From assembly GCA_015222795.1 (NCBI GenBank), contig JADFVY010000006.1:1-9190 (forward strand): a DNA stretch of 9,190 nt, in the 5' to 3' direction. This DNA is from Pseudomonadota bacterium (GTDB lineage Bacteria; Pseudomonadota; Alphaproteobacteria; UBA8366; JADFVY01). Numbering within the stretch: the first letter of the stretch is position 1; every line of letters begins with the position of its first letter. This document shows positions 5,942-9,190 of this stretch, in pieces. The position numbers were made by a program, and so were the translations under genes. The notes below the pieces were generated by a model that saw nothing but the letters and a program-made list of their open reading frames with translations, searched no databases and had not been told where the DNA came from.

Positions 5942-6000
5942 AGCATCTTTATCCGATCTATTGGAACCGCATAAGCGATTCCAATAGATCGGATGATGCT
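5942..6000. repeat. Palindromic intergenic element 2
   Basis: Arms 5951-5966 and 5979-5994 are a perfect 16-bp inverted repeat. Inside, after one mismatch, 5968-5970 pairs with 5975-5977 around ATAA. Outside, AGCATC (5942-5947) pairs with GATGCT (5995-6000), with a 3-base bulge on the left. The right edge is five bases from the stop of the acyltransferase gene, so in that transcript it would fold as a stable 3' hairpin. Confidence 0.8.
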
Positions 6001-6005
6001 CTAAG

Positions 6006-6923
6006 TTATCTTTCGCCAATAATCGACGCGATGGCGGCGGCGGCCAGACGGGCTTCCGACGGGTCGGCCCGCGAGGTCAGCACCACCGGCACTTTCGCAC
6101 CCATGACGATACCGGCCGCGGTGGCGCTCATGAAATAGACCATTTGTTTGAACAGGAAGTTTCCGGACTCGAGATTCGGCACAACCAGGATATCGGCCTG
6201 GCCGGCGACGGGGCTGTCGACACCCTTGATTAGCGCCGCCTCGGGCGATACCGCATTGTCGAAACCGAATGGCCCGTCGACGATGGCGCCCTTCACCGCG
6301 CCGTTGTTGGCCAGGCGCACCACTTCATCCGCCTCGACACTGGAAGGCATCGCCGGATTGACGGTTTCCGCGCCCGACAGCATGGCGACCTTCGGCGACT
6401 CCATTCCAAGACTTTGTGCCAGTTCCACGGCGTTCAACACTATATCCAGCTTTTCCGCCACGCCCGGCTGCACATTCACCGCGGCGTCCGTGATGTGAAT
6501 GACACGATCACGGCCGGGCAGTGTCATATGGAATATATGGCTGACCCGCCGGTCGGTTCTAAGGCCGGCGCTACGCGTCAGGATCGCGCGCATCAACGTA
6601 TCGGTATGAATATGCCCCTTCATCAGCGCCGCGACCTCTCCGCCGCGCGCAAGCGACGCCGCTGTTTCCGCCGCTTGACGCTCGCCATCCGCCGGGACCA
6701 GACGAATTCCCGAAATATCCCAGCCGATCTGACGTGCAATTTCGTTGATGCCATCCGCCTCGCCAACCAGGACGGGTTCGATGAAGCCCCCTTCGGTCGC
6801 ACGTCTGGCGCTGTCCATAACCAAAGGATGACCAGCTCCTACCACGGCCATGGGCAAAGGCGATAACCCCGATGCTCGCTTGGCTAAATACGGTGGGAAC
6901 TCGAAAGGAATTTTGCTCAGCAT
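6006..6923 (-). CDS. Phosphate acetyl/butyryltransferase family protein
   Basis: Enzymes of the PTA_PTB family exchange CoA and phosphate on short acyl groups (acyl-CoA + Pi to acyl phosphate + CoA) in the cytoplasm. The 305-residue length matches the catalytic domain alone; the N-terminal MaoC hydratase-like domain of the common bifunctional form is absent. Family signatures are MKGHIHTDTLMRAIL (101-115), VDGPFGFDNAVSPEAA (215-230), ILVVPNLESGNFLFKQMVYF (245-264) and VPVVLTSRAD (278-287). Acetyl versus butyryl or another acyl specificity cannot be told. It is the last gene of the AcnX operon, 12 bases after the permease stop, with no strong Shine-Dalgarno. No acetate or butyrate kinase gene is in the window; the next gene downstream is unrelated. 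Transcription may end at the palindromes beyond its stop. Confidence 0.9.
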   Translation of the reverse strand: MLSKIPFEFPPYLAKRASGLSPLPMAVVGAGHPLVMDSARRATEGGFIEPVLVGEADGINEIARQIGWDISGIRLVPADGERQAAETAASLARGGEVAALMKGHIHTDTLMRAILTRSAGLRTDRRVSHIFHMTLPGRDRVIHITDAAVNVQPGVAEKLDIVLNAVELAQSLGMESPKVAMLSGAETVNPAMPSSVEADEVVRLANNGAVKGAIVDGPFGFDNAVSPEAALIKGVDSPVAGQADILVVPNLESGNFLFKQMVYFMSATAAGIVMGAKVPVVLTSRADPSEARLAAAAIASIIGER

Positions 6924-6935
6924 GATGTTACCAAT

Positions 6936-7697
6936 CTATCCAAATGCGGCCCGGGCCATGCCCGCCAGGGCCAGCAGTACCAGCAGCAGCAGGGTGAAAC
7001 GCCGGTACGAATCGGGGCCGGCGCTCGCAAACTTCCGGCCGCCGATCGCCACGCCCACGAATAGCGGCGGCAGGAATAACGCAACCCGCCAAAGGCTTTC
7101 CACGGTAAGCAGCCCGAAGGCCCCGGTGACAGCCGCGCCGTAGAGCCCCATCAACATCAGATAGAGCGTCAGCACGGCGCGTGTCGTGGCCGCCGGAATC
7201 GACGCGGCCAGCATATACACTACCACTGGCAGGCCGCCGATCGCCGCGGCGCCGAACATTCCGCCCGAAACCAGCCCCGTTGCGCCATGGGCCGCCACAC
7301 CGGGCGGGCGGCTGAAAACAATACCTCGCCACACCATCAGGCTGGCGCCAAGCACCAGCAGCGAAATCACCCCACGCATCGCCGAATCCGGCAAGCTGGC
7401 GAGCAACCAGGCGCCGGCCGGGACGGCGGGAACGGCGCCGGCCAGAAGCCCGCCCATGACCTTCCAGTCCAGGTCATGGCGCACCGCGGGCAACATGCGC
7501 AGGCTGGCGGCTGCCTCCAGCAGCAGCGTCATCGGCACGATTTCGGCCGGCGGCAACACCAGCGATATACTGCTGACCACCAGCGCAGACAGGCCAAAAC
7601 CGCTGAACCCGCGAATCACCGACGCCACGAAAACCATCGCCATGCAGAACAAAAGCGAGGGCAGATCCAGTCCGGTCGCCGCGGTGAGCCATGCCAT
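6936..7697 (-). CDS. TSUP (TauE/SafE) family membrane transporter
   Basis: This is a 253-residue inner-membrane protein of the TSUP family (old DUF81), whose members move sulfite, organosulfonates or other small organic anions. About eight hydrophobic helices are seen, roughly at 12-29, 36-49, 52-66, 79-101, 107-126, 138-164, 172-195 and 203-219, with a last one at 232-250. The family's duplicated glycine signatures are present: RGFSGFG (29-35) in the first half and GLVSGGMFGAAAIGGLP (141-157) in the second. It begins six bases after the AcnX swivel stop and ends 12 bases before the acyltransferase, so it is co-transcribed with both. That placement suggests it carries the substrate or a product of this pathway. 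The name TauE does not prove sulfite transport, and no sulfur-metabolism gene is visible in the window. Confidence 0.88.
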   Translation of the reverse strand: MAWLTAATGLDLPSLLFCMAMVFVASVIRGFSGFGLSALVVSSISLVLPPAEIVPMTLLLEAAASLRMLPAVRHDLDWKVMGGLLAGAVPAVPAGAWLLASLPDSAMRGVISLLVLGASLMVWRGIVFSRPPGVAAHGATGLVSGGMFGAAAIGGLPVVVYMLAASIPAATTRAVLTLYLMLMGLYGAAVTGAFGLLTVESLWRVALFLPPLFVGVAIGGRKFASAGPDSYRRFTLLLLVLLALAGMARAAFG

Positions 7698-7703
7698 CCG
7701 TCG

Positions 7704-8114
7704 TCAGCCGTGGATTGTCACGGTCCCCGCGACCGGATCGACGGTAACCTCGTCGCCGGTCTTGATCGCCAGGGTGATGTCGGTCTCGAACCGGTCCATG
7801 AAGGGCAGATCGGCCAGCGCCGCGCCCTGGGCCATGATCGGGTTGGCGGCATTCAGCAGCAGCGCCGCCGGCGCCATGCCGCGCGATTTCATCTCGTACA
7901 GCATCCAGGCCGTCGCGACACCGCCCTTGGCGGTGTTCAGCACCAGGATCTTGCCGACATAGGATTCGCCGCACAGCTTGTGGGCGGGCCGCGAGAACAC
8001 GCCTTTGAGCCGGTCCAGATCATAGCGGGCACTGAAATCGTCGCTGGCGACCAGCGCCGTTGCGGTGACCGGCGCCCCGATCCCCACATGGGCCTTGATG
8101 TTGCGCCCGCTCAT
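7704..8114 (-). CDS. Aconitase X swivel-domain (small) subunit, DUF126 family
   Basis: This 136-residue protein is the swivel domain of aconitase X, encoded separately from the catalytic domain as in two-subunit bacterial AcnX. Family features include the DFSARYDLDRLKGV segment (26-39), AHKLCGESYVGKILVL (44-59), APAALLL...NPIMAQGAA (81-99) and a beta-rich end with GDEVTVDPVAGTVTI (120-134). The loop usually carrying a glycine/serine-rich stretch with the catalytic serine reads TAKGGVATAW (61-70), with no serine, so this belongs to a divergent subgroup whose substrate I cannot name. The ATG at 8114 overlaps the stop of the large subunit as ATGA, so synthesis of the two subunits is probably coupled. 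Characterised AcnX enzymes dehydrate cis-3-hydroxy-L-proline (bacteria) or mevalonate 5-phosphate (archaea). Confidence 0.88.
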   Translation of the reverse strand: MSGRNIKAHVGIGAPVTATALVASDDFSARYDLDRLKGVFSRPAHKLCGESYVGKILVLNTAKGGVATAWMLYEMKSRGMAPAALLLNAANPIMAQGAALADLPFMDRFETDITLAIKTGDEVTVDPVAGTVTIHG

Positions 8115-9190
8115 TGGCTCATCCTCCCGGCGCAGGCGGCGTCGATGCATTTGTCCATCGGCGCCAGAACCGGCTCGTAGCCGTAACCCGCGATGATGTT
8201 GACCAGCTTGGCCGAGTTGGTAAGCAGACGCTTCCAGCCATTGGCCTCGCCGATTTCGCGGGCGTACATCTGATAAAAACAGACGCCCTTCAGCACGATG
8301 CCGCCGGCCTCCTCGATCGTGGCGGTCAGGCCCATGCGGTCGCAGGCGAACTTGATTTCCGGCGAGGTCGCGATCAGCAGCGTGGTCTTGTCGCTGATCT
8401 TGCGGCCCTTCAACAGCCCGGCCAGCGACTGCATCTCGACCAGCGACTGCTGGGGCGCGGCGAACACTACCACATCCACGCCATCGTCATGCAGGCCGAA
8501 ACTCTCGTAGAAGGCATCGATATCGGCCCGGCCTATGATCTTCGGATCGGGCATGGGGCCGTCGAATACGTCGCCCAGATCGTGCGCCTCGGGCGTCACG
8601 CCGATCATGTGGAACAGCGGCACCGAGCCATAGCTGGCCAGCGCCGCGCCGAAATGTTTCAGCTCGTCGGAGGTCGGCGGACCCTCGATGCCGTCGAGCA
8701 CCGGCACCGTCCAGTAGGAGCCCACGGCCCGGCCCACGACACCACCCAGCGCGCCCCAGTCGCTAAGCGTTTGCGGCCGGTCCATGACCGTAAAGCGATG
8801 CGTGCCCATGCGGCCGCTGTCCAGATGGGCGCCATAGCGCGGCGTGCGGCCGGTCAGCGCGGCGGCCAGCGCCGACGGTCCACCCTCGAAATTGCTGCGC
8901 GCGCCGCAGACGGAATTGGCATAGATCGTCGATCCCGTGTCGCCAAAAGCGACATGTTCGCCGAAGGCAGGCGGGAATATTGTCTGGTAGTTGATGCAGG
9001 TATCCGTCATCAGGAAATTCATCGCCGTGAAAGCATTAATGGCGCGCTGTTCCAGCGCCACCCAGGCCTCCTGCTGGCCAAGCCGCTTGTAGGCGTCGAA
9101 ATCGACCCCGCGCGGGTCGGTGACCGTGGGCACGCGGACCTTGCGTTCTTCCTCGGGATACGACGCCAGCTCCTCCAGCCAGGCCACGCC
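8111..9190 (-). CDS. Aconitase X catalytic (large) subunit, DUF521 family, 5'-truncated by window edge
   Basis: At least 358 residues are visible and the frame is still open at 9190, so the N-terminus lies outside. From the usual AcnX length (about 400) roughly 50-70 residues are missing; the GTG at 9187 is probably not the start. Numbering from that codon, the Fe-S cluster ligands expected for the family are C64 (DTCINYQ), C303 (GVCFYQM) and C347 (DKCIDAA). An extra cysteine lies in ANSVCGARSNFEGG (90-103). GEHVAFGD (76-83) and LTNSAKLVNI (322-331) are also AcnX hallmarks. The enzyme should be a cytoplasmic Fe-S-dependent hydro-lyase acting with the swivel subunit encoded immediately downstream (4-base overlap). 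The substrate is unknown; cis-3-hydroxyproline is the best-studied bacterial case, but no proline-pathway gene is adjacent here. Confidence 0.9.
   Translation of the reverse strand, partial: GVAWLEELASYPEEERKVRVPTVTDPRGVDFDAYKRLGQQEAWVALEQRAINAFTAMNFLMTDTCINYQTIFPPAFGEHVAFGDTGSTIYANSVCGARSNFEGGPSALAAALTGRTPRYGAHLDSGRMGTHRFTVMDRPQTLSDWGALGGVVGRAVGSYWTVPVLDGIEGPPTSDELKHFGAALASYGSVPLFHMIGVTPEAHDLGDVFDGPMPDPKIIGRADIDAFYESFGLHDDGVDVVVFAAPQQSLVEMQSLAGLLKGRKISDKTTLLIATSPEIKFACDRMGLTATIEEAGGIVLKGVCFYQMYAREIGEANGWKRLLTNSAKLVNIIAGYGYEPVLAPMDKCIDAACAGRMSQ

Noticed and set aside
5868..6000. CRISPR-like or standard terminator reading of the palindromes
   Set aside because: There are only two units, they have different arm sequences and no uniform spacers, and no T tract follows on either strand.
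5834..6019. A 61-codon minus-strand open frame across the intergenic palindromes
   Set aside because: It consists largely of the two inverted repeats, has no convincing ribosome site, and shows no similarity to any protein I recognise.
7287..8180. A 297-codon plus-strand open frame opposite the permease and AcnX small-subunit genes
   Set aside because: Its Gln/His/Arg-rich composition is typical of an antisense shadow, and the two minus-strand genes carry clear family signatures.

Overview
The window is GC-rich bacterial chromosome that looks alphaproteobacterial. The evidence is a ClpS/ClpA pair, a phasin gene whose promoter carries PhaR-type TGC-N3-GCA inverted repeats (as in Paracoccus and Rhodobacter), a possible CtrA-like TTAA-N6-TTAA site, and hairpin-type intergenic repeats. 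This placement is inference; no rRNA or other phylogenetic marker is present. Nearly all genes lie on the minus strand; only a methyltransferase gene reads plus.

Layout in plus coordinates. Positions 1-105 are the tail behind clpA, with a terminator-like hairpin. Positions 106-3324 form a Clp proteolysis locus, transcribed right to left: a stand-alone ClpA-type N-domain protein (called clpN here), then clpS, then clpA. The clpS stop and clpA start share an ATGA overlap. The N-domain protein is about 77% identical to the ClpA N-domain, so clpS now sits between two copies of its own docking domain. Positions 3325-3545 are a divergent intergenic region, and 3546-4319 encode a zinc-ribbon plus SAM-methyltransferase protein.

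Positions 4321-5066 hold a phasin gene (polyhydroxyalkanoate granule protein) with terminator, promoter and two candidate PhaR sites. A rho-independent terminator for the next gene follows. Positions 5067-5759 encode a secreted outer-membrane beta-barrel. Positions 5760-6005 hold its promoter region and two adjacent palindromic elements of one family, whose arms differ but keep their pairing.

Positions 6006-9190 are a tight minus-strand operon, 5' to 3': aconitase-X catalytic subunit (runs off the right edge), aconitase-X swivel subunit, TSUP (TauE/SafE) permease, and a stand-alone phosphate acyltransferase. The gaps are a 4-base overlap, 6 bases and 12 bases. This looks like a small catabolic module of unknown substrate: dehydration by AcnX, anion transport by TSUP, and acyl-CoA/acyl-phosphate exchange.

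The two most interesting items are the orphan ClpA N-domain beside clpS, a possible built-in modulator of N-degron delivery, and the AcnX-TSUP-acyltransferase operon, whose swivel subunit lacks the usual serine-rich active-site loop.
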